From positions 2,850,501 to 2,914,500 of the forward strand of contig OZ025271.1 in assembly GCA_964019165.1 (NCBI GenBank): a stretch of DNA of 64,000 nt, written 5' to 3'. Under the pieces are notes generated by a model. The model made no database searches and was not told the DNA's origin. It saw nothing but the letters and a program-made list of their open reading frames with translations. The stretch comes from Mastigias papua. Lineage: Eukaryota > Cnidaria > Scyphozoa > Rhizostomeae > Mastigiidae. A program made the translations under genes and the position numbers. Positions 1-11,096 of this stretch are shown here, piece by piece (positions within the stretch are counted from its first letter, which is position 1; each line of letters starts with the position of its first letter).

Positions 1-1
1 T

Positions 2-375
2 ACTACGTTACAAGAGAACTTTGGTTTGTCTAGACGAATTATTCGTGCACATGTTTTGAATTTACTCAAAATGCCAAGACCAACACTTGTTGCCAGTAGT
101 TTACGCCATTTTTACAATTCTATGATGGGTGATCTCCGTTCATTAGAATCTCTTAAAATTGATATCGCAGCTTGTGCACCGTTTATAGTGCCTATTATGG
201 AAGACAAGCTACCTGGTAAAGTTCTCAGTAGCATAGGGGATTGTGGTAAACAATCAACATTTAGCTTAAATGGTTTCATTGAAAAATTTAAAGGCTACAT
301 TGCTCGCGAAGAACAGGCCTCAAGCGCAATCTGGCTAACTAGCCCCCAGGCTTCCTTAGAACCGTATGAACCCCC
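2..375 (+). pseudogene. BEL/Pao retrotransposon gag-side fragment (DUF1759-like)
   Basis: The frame starting at base 2 is open from the window edge. It reads through a stretch typical of the DUF1759 region of BEL/Pao polyproteins: an F-G-x-x-x-x-I-I-R-A-H segment, a conserved leucine/proline stretch, an L-R-x-F-Y-N-S helix, and 'APFIVPIMEDKLPGKV', which matches the family pattern of Y-G-x-L-L-V-P-I-L-x-x-K-L-P. In the family this segment belongs to the gag-like N-terminal part and precedes a zinc knuckle, protease, reverse transcriptase and RNase H. None of these follow: within about 20 bases of 375 the sequence changes to late integrase sequence in another frame. I infer one large internal deletion. 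The left end lies outside the window. The family call is fairly secure; the exact junction is not. Confidence 0.7.
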
Positions 376-1310
376 GTCTACTTTCAGCACGCTATCGGCT
401 TCCGTTAACGTTTCGTTGCGCAGAACAGAACCTAGCCAAACTGTTGTCTCTGTTTGATTCGCCTACTATTCAGCATACTTTCACCCACAAACGCATTACA
501 TTTCGTTACATTCCAGCTCGCAGCCCCCATTGGGGAGGAGCCTATGAGAGGCTTATTGGATTGACAAAAACGTGTTTGAAGAAAGTACTCGGCCGCTCAC
601 TCGTCACACTTTCTGAATTGTCTACACTAATTAAAGAAATTCAAGCCATCCTTAACGATCGCCCTCTCACTTACATCAATTCAGATATCCACGATCTTCA
701 GCCGCTTACTCCAAGTCAACTGCTCTTCGGGTTCAATACCACACCTCTCCCATACCCTCCTTATGACGTCACGGAATCTTCGGATCCTACATTTGGAGAT
801 AAAGCCGATATTTTACGCGCGCAGACTCGCAGATCTGCATTATATCATCATTTTTCTTCACGTTTCTGCAAAGAATACTTGTCGTTTCTTCGTGAAATTC
901 ATTCGCTTCACCATCGCAAGCAGGCTACTACAGAAAACCTCATCAACGTTGGAGACATTGTTTTAGTGGCTGATATGAACAAACCGCGTCATCACTGGGA
1001 ACTTGGGCTCGTCCAGGAATTGATTTTCGGTACCGACAAACTTTGTAGGGCAGCAGTCATACGCACGCCACGTGGTCGTACCACTCGCTCCATTCTCAAA
1101 CTCTACCCGCTAGAGGTAAACGCTCGTAGTGAGATGCCACCAGAGGAACTTCCGAAAGCTTCGAACGAAAACTTGACAATTCCACGCCGTTTGCTTCGTA
1201 AAGCCGCATTCACAGCTAGAGACGCTATTGCAGCGCAGCTAATAGATACGAGTCGAGATTACCCTTTTTGCCGGGCCCCAGTGTCAATTGTTACTCACAA
1301 AGACACGTGA
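376..1310 (+). pseudogene. BEL/Pao integrase C-terminal half plus DUF5641-like domain
   Basis: A long frame (ATG at 366, stop at 1308-1310) encodes the end of a BEL/Pao Pol protein. Residues about 43-70 carry 'IPARSPHWGGAYERLIGLTK', the integrase segment that holds the last acidic residue of the D-D-E triad (E61 counted from the 366 ATG). The two aspartates would lie upstream and are missing. 'ILNDRPLTYINSD' and 'LTPSQLLFG' follow, as usual for this family. Residues about 195-255 ('VGDIVLVADMNKPRHHWELG', then a V-R-T-P-G type end and 'LYPLEV') match DUF5641. The frame differs from the gag fragment before it, consistent with an out-of-frame deletion junction. The protein could not integrate DNA. 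A long C-terminal tail after DUF5641 is still open, so decay is mild. Confidence 0.85.
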
Positions 1311-1508
1311 CATTTAACACTCGTACCAGACTCCTGGTACCAGACTCCGTCATATATTATCTTTACTTCCGATATTTTATTCTGTTCGCATTAATCGCTC
1401 ATAGAGGTCAGATATATCTTGCTATTTAGTATTACTTGTACAGTTTATTTTACTCGTTATGTATATATGTTGAGAAGCAGTTGTAATCTCTCTTCGACGT
1501 TCTTCACA
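1311..1508 (+). other. Probable BEL/Pao 3' flank, possible LTR piece
   Basis: This AT-rich, non-coding stretch lies between the integrase stop codon and the truncated Helitron palindrome. A short doubled motif (accagactcc, ctggtaccagactcc) sits at 1325-1348. A TGTTGAGAAGCAG string near 1467 could be the start of an LTR, but no second LTR is in the window for comparison. The boundary at about 1508 is where the copy of the palindrome arm seen at 42793 begins to align. Confidence 0.3.
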
Positions 1509-1697
1509 TGCACAATGCAAGGCCGAAAGTCACGTGCTCCATCGCAGAGGCCCATGACGTCACCTTCTCGTGATCCTATACGACCAGACCAAGCAACTTT
1601 CATGGGGGCACAGCGTTAGTCTGTCCAAGGCTAATATGCAACTTTTGAACTGGGGCTAGGGAAGCCCGCGTGTAGCGGGCTATTAGTACTAAGCTAG
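1509..1697 (-). repeat. Single arm of the Helitron 3' palindrome (P0)
   Basis: The segment aligns with the right arm of the palindrome at 42438-42967: the cacgtgctcc...catgacgtcacc core, the 'ttagtctgtccaaggctaat' block, the terminal hairpin AGCCCGC-GTGTA-GCGGGCT, then AGTACTAAGCTAG ending at 1697. A perfect CRE (TGACGTCA) is at 1555-1562. The other arm and the loop are absent, so this copy cannot form the giant hairpin. Confidence 0.75.
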
Positions 1698-3632
1698 TCT
1701 CTATTATACGAATTGTTGAATGCACAGAATTGTTTAAAATGCTCTCTACAATGAGACACTAATGAATCTACATGACATATTGTCTCCTGCTTCACTCAAC
1801 TCTAACTTAAGGAGTCTTGGAAATAATTTTAGGTTGTTATAACAGATACAATGTAGCACATGAATTGGCAGGTATGAGTGGTTCTGTTATTATGTAGGTG
1901 ACCACCAATCTTGTCCACAGAGGTACACAATCAAGTTTGATACATAAACGTAGGTGTAATACAACTGGAATCTGTGATAGGAATTGGTAGTTCAAGGTGA
2001 TAAAACAAAAGAATATTGCTTAGTATTCCTATATGACACCTTTATTTAATATATAACAGACTGTAAGGCTCTTGCTTGAGCAGCATGAATCATATTAGAT
2101 ATCAGCCAATGTTCTTGGGGGGAGTCCATAGGTTATGGCTATACAAAACAAATAATGCAGCTATCCAGTGCTAAATTATCTGTTACAACCATGTGAAATT
2201 CAGATTTCAAACAATAATGGTTGTTGGATAGGGGAAAGTGGTCCCATAAATCAAAATATTGCTATCGAGTACTAATTCTTCCCAAAAAACTATAATATCA
2301 TATGCAGAATGATCTATGGACGTCAGTAATTGTTTGAAATGAGTAATAATATATATCCGGTATCATCAACTCAGATGTCAAACGAAGGCATTACCTCAGT
2401 GGGGGCAAGGGGCTTCATAAATTAAGTCTAGGCAATAAAAATGACGGTCAGATCTAGTACTAGTTCATCCCTTAAGCGTATATCACCACGTGCAGAATGA
2501 TCTATGGAATTCGGTAATGGCATGTATAACAAATGATCTCAGAAAGAAGGGGAACTGTGTCCCAACAGAAGAACAGTCAGTATAGTGGAACCCCTTAAAT
2601 TTGACTTGACCAGAAAAACTCTACCATCTATTGTGGAAAAAACTATGAAGCCTACTGTAAATACAGTGAAAACAAAATAAGAAGAGAGTTACTGAGCTGA
2701 GAATAAAGTTGGTAACATCTTAGTATTTGCCTGTAAAACGTGTATGATAAAATCAAGGAGTATATTCGACTGTAAGGGCAATATCTCAAATGTAAGCAAA
2801 GTGCCCAAACTCTTGAGACATCCTAACATCCAACTCACGTACATATACTAAGAATCAAGAGTAAGCTAAAAGCTCCTAGTACATCAGCAAATATTGCATT
2901 AAATACTTCCTCAATCACCATAACCATACTTTTGCAGTAACAAAACGGTAATTTAGAACAGAACATCAAGCGAAGCTGAGGGGAACTGCCGCGAGCTTAT
3001 TGCCCATGAAGCAAAGTTATGGAATCACCCCCAAAAGACGGCACTTAAATCCAAAACAAAGGACAACAGGTATCTGCGATCGTGAGATGAACTTGGGAAT
3101 CCCCTCGCATTTCACAGTACACAGTACGACAAAAGTAATGAGTGAAAGTAAAAACTGCAAAATTAGGGTAACCAAAGTCAGCAATAGCCCTATACATACT
3201 TCAGTGAAAGCATTCCACATACCAAGACTTTATCCCCAAACACAACCGTATCCTATGTCATTCATACATGTGGTAAAAGCAATGGATAAATTCCAAGCTA
3301 GCAAGGACTACAACAGTAAACATACCACAACCATTTCATCACAATGTAGTAAGAAACGTAGGATACATTAGCGAATGAAATCAAGTGAAAAAAGCATTGA
3401 ACTGGAGGAAGAACGACGAAATTCTCCTTCAAGTCACAAGACAACTATACGGTAGTCCTAATCAAAACATTGCCAACTGAAAGCAGCAAGCACGCCATTC
3501 CATGTCATCTAAATAGGCATGAAAAGCAAACAACCTGCCATAATCTAGCACCGAATACAAAGTCAAACACATGTTGAATATCTTTTCACAATTTAGAGGG
3601 AAAAGCATGGTGATTTAGTACACAGAATCGAA

Positions 3633-4420
3633 TAAATAATAATAATTTCTTTATTTAACGTTGGCTTCTCGTCTAGCTAATTACTTAGCTAATTAATGCC
3701 AACCAAACTTAAATACATGTTTATAACAAATCTATCTATAAAGAGGATATTAGTTACAATCATCATAAAAATCCTAAGTTTTTAACAAATCGTTGCAAAG
3801 TCTACAGTTGCAATCAAACTGATGGTTGTTAATGTCTTTTTTGAAACTGTTCAATGTCTGAGACTCTTTTAAGGAAGATGGCATTGTATGCCATATCTTC
3901 GCTCCAAGAAAACGTGCATTTTCGATACCATACCCTGTGGTGTTTGGTTTTGGTGCCAAAATATTTCTGCCACCACGAAGGATGTATGGAGTATCTTTCT
4001 CCACAAAGATTTGATTCATGAATCTTGGATTGAGATTCCTTTGAGTTTTAAAAATTTCAGTAGCAAGCAACTGTAAATTCTTGTGGTGAATGGACACTGC
4101 ATTTGCTTTCGTCAATAATTCCTCAAAATTTGAACGACTATCTTTGTATGCGATTCTCAAAGCTCATTCGTGGATTTTGTTTATTTTCTTATCAACCGAC
4201 CTATCATGAAACATCCAAACAAGAGGACAGTAGCTAAACTGAGAAACAACGAACGCATTCATCATAGTCCTCAGTTTCTCAACATCCACATAGTTTGAAA
4301 TACGTGCAAGTGTATGCAGTTTTTGTCCAGCCTTTTTACAAAGTGTGTTTACGTGGTTCTTGAAATCTAGCTTCTTGTCCAGCGTTACACCTAAAAGTTT
4401 TTCTTCACCAGATTCTGTTC
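3633..4420 (-). pseudogene. 5'-truncated non-LTR retrotransposon tail (CR1/L2-like RT C-terminus)
   Basis: Read on the minus strand from about 4411, the frame gives 'GEEKLLGVTLDKKLDFKNHV', a segment 'FVVSQFSYCPLVWMFHDRS', a helix H-E-stop-A-L-R-I-A-Y-K-D, then 'NLQLLATEIFKTQRNLNPRF', a segment G-Y-G-I-E-N-A-R-F-L-G-A-K-I-W, and a C-N-C-R-L-C-N end at 3774. This is the classic C-terminal end of CR1/L2-type LINE reverse transcriptase ORFs. One in-frame TGA (H-E-stop-A-L-R-I) replaces an expected arginine, consistent with a CGA to TGA change; the rest is intact. The 3' UTR is about 140 bp and ends in AATAAAGAAATTATTATTATT-like sequence, typical of L2/CR1 3' microsatellite tails. It interrupts Helitron copy M1 at bases equivalent to about 40483, so it inserted after that Helitron. 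I see no clear target-site duplication. Confidence 0.85.
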
Positions 4421-4942
4421 AACAACTTTGAGAAGAACTGTCATGGCGGTAATAAACTCGAGGGAAGGTGGCTGAATCTCGTAGAAAGATATGGAAATAA
4501 ATGGCTGGCAACAGTAGAATATGGATAAAATGGACAAAGGAAGTACAGGAATTCTGAAATCAAACTATTTCAGGAAAATAGAGCAGGCTTACCAGGAAGA
4601 ACTGCAACCAAAGTCTCCTCGCGAAAAACACACACAGTTACTTAGTCCTACATGACCGCTCGCAAAACTGACAACACGCGGTCCAGCAGGGAGGAGCAAC
4701 AGTATTGCTGTGCATGGCGATGGGAAGAAAGTTGAATAACTCTGCGAAAACAATGATAAAAATGATATCTCTTCTTATGTAAGTAGTAGACCCAAATGGC
4801 TACCCTCAACAGAAATTTGGGGGCCATGGAACAAATACCCTGGGAGGAGATCGTGTGCACGATATCAGGTCACTTGGTACAATTTCGAGCAATCTGATTG
4901 GTTTGGCATAAATTATCATATAGGGATCTTAGTATATAGAGA

Positions 4943-5532
4943 CTAGCTTAGTACTGATAGCCCGCTAAACGCGTGCTCCCCTTACCCCAGTTCAATAGTT
5001 GTAGATTAGCCTTGCAACGACTAACGCTGTGCCCCCATAAAAGCTGCATGGTCTACATTTTAGATGAGCAAGGATCAAAAAAGCTCGCAGAGGATCACGA
5101 GGTGACATCATTGGCCTCTGGTATGGAGCACATTACCTTCGGTCTTGCATTGTGCACATCGAAGAAAATTGCAAACAAAATTTGTGCCAGAAATGCTCGG
5201 ATACCTGCGCCAGGCTACGGGGCTGTACAGGAAAAGGTTGAAAGTCGAAAAGCCTCGTAGCCTAGCGCAGGTATCCAAGCATTTCTGGCACAAATTTTTC
5301 TTGCAATTTTCTTCGATTTGCACAATGCAAGACCGAAGGTAATGTGCTCCATAACAGAGGCCAATGATGTCACCTCGTGATCCTATGCGAGCTTTTTTGA
5401 TCCTTGCTCATCTAAAATGTAGACCATGCAGCTTTTATGGGGGCACAGCTTTAGTCTTTCCAAGGCTAATCTACAACTTTTGAACTGGGGTAAGGGGAGC
5501 ACGCGTTTAGCGGGCTATCAGTACTGAGCTAG
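4943..5532. repeat. Imperfect 590-bp palindrome (P1) at a Helitron 3' end
   Basis: The two halves are reverse complements about a centre near 5237.5, with CTAG at both outer ends (4943-4946 and 5529-5532). Several substitutions separate the arms, for example attagccttgcaacgac on the left against a ggaaagac counterpart on the right, and the left-arm copy of gtgacatcattgg has lost the CRE. The middle carries the shared gcgctaggctacgggg/ccccgtagcctagcgc block around a short loop. It is an older, decaying version of the perfect palindromes at 36037, 42438 and 60610. Confidence 0.85.
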
Positions 5533-7822
5533 TCTCCTGTATATGAAATAAGCACATAATCGCTCAAACTGTTCTTTACATGAGACGTTAGTGAACAACG
5601 TCACATATTGTCTCCTGCATACTTCAATTCTAACGTAGATAGTGTTGTAAAATCTAGCGGTTGAACTGTGACAGTGTATAACATATACAATATAGCCCAT
5701 CAACTGACAGGAATGACTACGGCTATGACCTAGTGGGTGATCACAAATCTTCTCCACACAGGTACACAAATAAATCTGAGCAATAAACCTGTAATATGGT
5801 TGCATCCAGTAATCCTTTGGTAACTGGTATATTAGCTTTCTTTAGCCATTAAATTAGCTTGTATCGAATTATCATAGCTCAGAGGACTCAATAGTGTTAC
5901 TTCATAACAATAAAAGAATACTGATATGTACAGGTAACATGCTATGCAATATTAATCTTCAAATCGGGTTTCGAGTAATTACAGTATTTGGGGTGGGAGG
6001 AGTTGATAGTAGGGGCTCGGAAAAGTCAAGTTTACACAATAGAGATGATCATGCTATCTAATAGTAAGTAATCCCTTTAAACTCAATTATCATGTACAGA
6101 ATGGTGTATGGAAATCATTAATGGAATTTATAGCAACTGTTTTCCGGCAAAGAAACATTCAGGATAAAGAAACCCCTAATTTGACTCCTCAAAAGTTACA
6201 CTACGATCCATAGTGAAAAGAACTACAATGTGCTGTAAATAAAGAGTAGTGGGAGTCAGCTACAAACGTTACTGGAAGTAAGTAAGGCATCAGCTACGGG
6301 GACTGAGAGTAATAAGACATGCCCCTCAATATTTTGGAGAGAATGTAGACGATTGTGTCTTCAACTAATGCAAGAAAAAGAAACAGAGACAGAGTATCAA
6401 ATTGCAATAATCCACAGACTAAATTGGATAACGTCCTAGCTCTAGCCTAAAATAACTGTGTTGCAAACAAAAAGAGGTATGTAGCAGTTGCAAACAACAT
6501 CTTATCTGTGAACAATATCCGAGTGGCCTAGCATAGCGACATCCTTTCCTCCAACTGATGCGTATAAGCTAACACTGAACAGCACTCTATAAATCTTAGC
6601 AATTATTAATCAGTCCAGAGGGTTCTACCAAAGAACTTCCAGAACTCTCTGCAGTCTCAAATCTACAATGTAGTTGTTCGGAAACAAAGAATCAAATGTA
6701 TCTGCGATCGTGAGATGAACTTGGGAATCTCCTCGTGTGTCTCTAGAGAATCTACACCAGAATGAAGATTGAAGGATACCAAAACGCTATATGGCTAACA
6801 CTCAAGAAATTTAGCAAGTCATGTAGTTTGCTTGTAATCACACTTGACATGAAAGATGACTAGCAGCCTCTTCATTGCTTAAACCATAAGGGGGAGGGCT
6901 AAAATCCTGTCAGAGTTATAATAGATAACACAACGAACAACCTCATACAGAAAACACACGTTAAAACTTTGGAAGTTAGAGAAAACAATTTCAGTACGCT
7001 ACTGGTTGATATTTTACCAAACCTTACTTTATTTTCTTCAAAATAAAACTGGAACTTCACATCATGCAAAAACAACCCAAACTGAAAGCTTCCCGAATGT
7101 TATCCCATGTCAGGTAATAAAGCGTAAGAAATAAGCGAAATACACCATAATATACAACAAACTACAACATAAAACTATCTTCTATATGGTTTATCACAAC
7201 TTACCGGCAAAAGCACTATGGTTTAGCAGAGAGAATGAAACGGCCCAGGAAGATCTGTCATAGCGATATCACCCTCGAGAGGTAGGATTCCTTGGCAAAT
7301 GAAATCAAGCGAAAACAGCAGTAAACTGGAAGCAGACCGACAAAATTCTCCTCCAAGTCACACAGCAACTATATGGTAGTAATGGTTCGCAACTGTAGAA
7401 TACGGATGAAATGGACAAAGGAGATACAGGAAATCTTACATCAACCCATTTCAGGAAAATAGAGCAGGCTAACCAGGGAGAACAGCACCCAAAGTCTCCT
7501 CGCGATAACAAATACAGCTACTTAGTCCTACATGACCGCTTGCAAAACTGACAACACGCGGTCCAGCAGGGAGGAGTAACAGTATTGCTGTGAATGGCGA
7601 TGGGACGAAAGTTGAATAACTCGGTGAGAAAAAATGATAAACATCAGACCTCTTCTTATGTAATTAGTAGACCCAAATTGCTACCCTCAACAGAAATCTG
7701 GGGCCATTGGACGAATACCCTGGGAGGAGATCGTGTGCGCGTAATCAGGTCACGTGGTACAATTTAGAGCAATCTGATTGGTTTGGCATAAATTATCATA
7801 TAGGGATCTTAGTATATAGAGA
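4943..7822 (-). mobile_element. Helitron copy M2 (subfamily B) with 3' palindrome
   Basis: The minus-strand 5' end is at 7822 (TCTCTATATACTAAGATCCC) and the 3' end at 4943 (...AGTACTAAGCTAG). The next copy (M1) begins at the very next base. The length is 2.88 kb. It is homologous to M1, M3 and the + copy 39968-42967, including a minus-strand kappaB-bearing module near 6700-6740 (here mutated) and an ATGACA module near 7258 (also mutated). The palindrome at 4943-5532 forms its 3' fifth. No open reading frame of note is present. Divergence from the + strand copies is visible by eye, so this array appears older. Confidence 0.75.
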
Positions 7823-8219
7823 CTAGCTTAGTACTGAAAGCCCGCTAAACGCGTGCTCCCCTTACCCCAGTTCAAAAGGTGTAGATTAGCCTTGGAAAGA
7901 CTAACGATGTGCCCCCATAGAAGCTGCATGGTCTACATTTTAGATGAGCAAGGATAAAAAAAGCTTGCATAGGATCACGAGGCGGCATCATTGGCCTCTG
8001 TTATGGAGCACATTACCTTCGGTCTTGCATTGTGCACATCGAAGAAAATTGCAAACAAAATTTGCGCCAGAAATGCTCGGATACCTGCGCTAGGCTACGG
8101 GGCTATACAGGAAAAGGTTGAAAGTCGAGAAGCCCCGAAGCCTAGCGCAGGTATCCGAGCATTTCTGGCACAAATTTTTCTTGCAATTTTCTTCGATTTG
8201 CACAATGCAAGACCGAAAA
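7823..8219. repeat. Truncated Helitron palindrome (P2)
   Basis: It aligns with P1 from the CTAG and GC-rich terminal hairpin through the loop (acaggaaaaggttgaaagtc) and about 80 bases of the returning arm, then breaks at 'caagaccgaa'. The left arm matches P1 closely. Confidence 0.7.
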
Positions 8220-9922
8220 TCTATGGAAATCGTTAATGGAATGTATAGCAACTCTTTTCCAGCAAAGAAACTTTCAGGATAAAGGAACTCCTAATTTGAC
8301 TCCTCAAAAGTTACACTATGATCCAAAGTGATAAGAACTACAAAGTGCTGTAAATAAAGAGTAGTGGGATTCAGCTACAACTTTACTGAAAGTAAGTAAG
8401 GCATCATCTATGGGGACTGAGAGTAATATGACACGCCCCTCAAGACTTTAAAGAGAATGCACGCGATAGTTTCCTCAACTTATGCAAGAAAAAGAAGCAG
8501 ACACAGAGTATAAAACTGTAATAATCCACAGACTACATTGGATAACATCCTAGCTCTAGGCTAAAATAACTGTGCTGCAAACATAAAGAGCTATGTATAA
8601 GTTACAAACAACATCTCAACTCAGACCTGTCTCAACTGTAAACAATGTCAGAGTGGCCTAGCATAGCTGAAAGTGAACAGCACGCTAAACATCCTAGCAA
8701 TTATTAAATACTCCTGTAGGAATCTGCCGAACAACTTCCAGAACCTCTGCAGTCACAAATCTATAATGTTGTTGTTCGGAAACAAAGGATCGAATGTATC
8801 TGCGATTGTGAGATGAACTTGGGAATCCCCTCGAGTGTTTACTGACAAACTACACCAGAATGAAGATTGAGGTATACCAACACGCTATATGTCTAACACT
8901 GAAGAAACTTAGTAAGTCATGTAGTTTGCTTGTAATCACACTTGACATGGAAGTTCAACAGCAGCCTCTTAATTGCTTAAACCATAAGGGGGGGAGGGCT
9001 ACAAACCTCTCAGAGTTATAATAGATAACACAACGAACAACCTCATACAGGACAAACACGGAACAACTTTGGAAGATAGAAAAAACAATTTCTGTACGCT
9101 ACTGGTCAATATGTTATCACGCCTTAATTTATTTTCCTCAAAATAAAACTGGGACTTCACATCATGCAAAAACAACCCAAACTGAGAGCTTCCCAAATGT
9201 TATCCCATGTCAGGTAAGAAAGCGTAAGAAATAAGCGAAATACACCATAATATACCACAAAATACAACATGAAACTATCTTCTATATGGTTTATCACAAC
9301 TTACCGGCAATAGCACTATGGTTTAGCAGAGAGAATCTAACGGCTAGGGAAGATCTGTCATGGCGATATCACCCTCAAAATGTAGGATTCCTTGGCAAAT
9401 GAAATCAAGCGAAAACATCAGTACACTGGAAGCAGAACGACGAAATTCTCCTCCAAGTCACACGGTAACTATATGGTAGTAATGGTTCGCAACTGTAGAA
9501 TACGGATGAAATGGACAAAGGAAATACAGGAAATCTTAAATCAACCCATTTCAGGAAAGAAGAGCAACCTTACCAGGAAGAACAGCAACCAAAGTCTCCT
9601 TGCAATAACACATACAGCTACTTAGTCCTACATGACGGCTTGCAAAACTGACAACACGCGGTCCAGCAGGGAGGAGTAACAGTATTGCTGTGAATGGCGA
9701 TGGGACGAAAGTTGAATAACTCGGCGAAAAAAAATGATAAAAATGATATCTCTTCTTATGTAAGTAGTAGACCCAAATGGCTACCCTCGACAGAAATTTG
9801 GGGCCATGGAACAAATACCCTGGGAGGAGATCGTGTGCGCGATATCAGATCACGTGGTACAATTTCGAGCAATCTGATTGGTTTGGCATAAATTATCATA
9901 TAGGGATCTTAGTATATAGAGA
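7823..9922 (-). mobile_element. Helitron copy M3 (subfamily B), internally deleted
   Basis: The minus-strand 5' terminus is at 9922 and the 3' CTAG at 7823-7826, directly followed by the 5' end of M2. Length 2.1 kb. The palindrome here (7823 to about 8219) keeps one arm, the loop and part of the second arm, then jumps at 8219 to body sequence that in M2 lies near 6106. One internal deletion therefore removed the rest of the arm and the adjacent body. A kappaB decamer is intact at 8821-8830. A LINE tail lies directly against the 5' end. Confidence 0.7.
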
Positions 9923-10403
9923 AGTTGCACAAGCGTGTCTTGAGAGTTCCACAGTGACTATACATCTAAACTTGAAGGGCTACTTGTACAATCGGAAGAA
10001 ATAACAATCCATTGTAGTAACATGCAAGAGCTAATAATTGAATTGTATGAATGTAACAATAATATTAGCCCTGCTATCTTGACAGAGTTCTTTATACCAA
10101 AAGAAATAAGCTAAGAGTAAGGAATGACACACCTCCAGATGTACTGACAGCAAAATCTTAGTATATAGAGAAGTTGCACAAACGTGTCTTGAGAGTTCCA
10201 CAGTGACTATACATCTAAACTTGAAGGGCTACTTGTACAATCGGAAGAAATAACAATCCATTGTAGTAACATGCAAAAGCTAATAATTGAATTGTATGAA
10301 TGTAACAGTAATATTAGCCCTGCTATCTTGACAGAGTTCTTTATACCAAAAGAAATAAGCTAAGATTAAGGAATGACACACCTCCAGATGTACCGACAGC
10401 AAA
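9906..10403 (+). repeat. Tandem duplication, two units of 249 bp
   Basis: Bases 9906-10154 and 10155-10403 are near-identical direct repeats (a handful of substitutions, for example agcgtg versus aacgtg). The unit starts with 17 bases of the Helitron 5' end (atcttagtatatagaga) and continues into LINE sequence, so the duplication arose after the two elements became neighbours. Confidence 0.9.
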
Positions 10404-10892
10404 AACATCCTCGTATGGACAAAGCTCCCTATCGCTTAGAGGTAGTATTCTTTGGAACACCCTGCCAGGCAGTACAGAATCGGCTCAAAATATAAAGGAG
10501 TTCAAAGCAATGATCAAAAACTGGAAGGGAACAAGTCGTTCTTGTATCATATGTTAATAAACGAATAATTTTCATTAAATAGGTGGTTTATAGATGGTCA
10601 ACTGTCAAGCTCCAAAATTCATTGCTTTTTGAACCAAGGGGGTGCTCTCTCCTCGATTAGATTACCTATTGAGAGACCTCCTCCTTTAAGAAATTCCCTA
10701 CATACAAATCCCCTTAATAAATTGTAACCTTCCTAGTTTGTATTTCTTATTGTAACTTACTATGGATTTTGTTATTTTATTAGTTTGTATTTATTGCTGT
10801 ATTTAGCTTTGTTGTTTGCTTTAAATTATTTGACTATTATGGCTTTTTGTATTTAGTGGAATTTCAAAATGAAATGAACTGAACTGAACTGA
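9923..10892 (+). pseudogene. Non-LTR retrotransposon tail (CR1/L2-like) with tandem-duplicated segment
   Basis: After a duplicated stretch, several frames give recognisable pieces of a LINE reverse transcriptase C-terminus. One frame (about 10210-10360) gives 'LEGLLVQSEEITIHCSNMQ', then K-L-I-I-E-L-Y-E. A shifted frame gives 'LRLRNDTPPDVPTAKTSSYG' then L-R-G-S-I-L-W-N-T-L-P and 'IKEFKAMIKNWKGTSRSCII', ending in a Cys and a TAA at 10555. K-R-V-L-R-V near 9928 is the preceding helix. The reading frame is broken by frameshifts and stops. The 3' UTR runs to about 10892 and ends in repeated TGAAC units (aatgaactgaactgaactg), a common L2/CR1 tail. It is a different family from the minus-strand LINE at 3633. 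Confidence 0.75.
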
Positions 10893-11096
10893 AAATATTA
10901 GTCTATTTTGAACTAAGTTTCTTACCAAATGTAAATAAGATAGTTATTACGATTATTGTTATTATTAGACATTGAGCGAGACGGTTATGTCTTTGCACAT
11001 GTCCTGAGGTTCAACAAATTTTCGTTTTACTTGGTTATTACTTCTTCCACACAAGTGTCAATCAACGGTTTTTGTCACTGAACTTACGGTTTCATT
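10893..11096. other. AT-rich spacer, no gene seen
   Basis: About 200 bases lie between the LINE tail and the first recognisable piece of the next LINE. They could be part of that element's 5' UTR. I see no open frame or repeat. Confidence 0.4.

Larger units (their letters stand above)
1509..4942 (-). mobile_element. Helitron copy M1 (subfamily B), 3' end truncated
   Basis: On the minus strand this element starts at 4942 with TCTCTATATACTAAGATCCC, the 5' terminus shared by all copies here. It continues with the subfamily-B leader (ATGATAATTTATGCC, then a CCAAT-box-like CCAATCAG). It is collinear with the + strand copy 39968-42967 over almost its whole length; for example 3059-3110 matches 41010-41060 and 1700-1830 matches 42310-42440. 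A LINE tail interrupts it at 3633-4420. The minus-strand 3' end is lost: only one arm of the terminal palindrome remains (1509-1697), cut at the BEL/Pao boundary. No Rep/helicase coding sequence is present, so it is a non-autonomous derivative. The 5' end abuts the CTAG of the next copy with no spacer. Confidence 0.75.

Noticed and set aside
3000..3371. 123-codon + strand frame
   Set aside because: It overlaps the conserved kappaB-bearing module of Helitron M1 in antisense, and homologous copies do not keep the frame.
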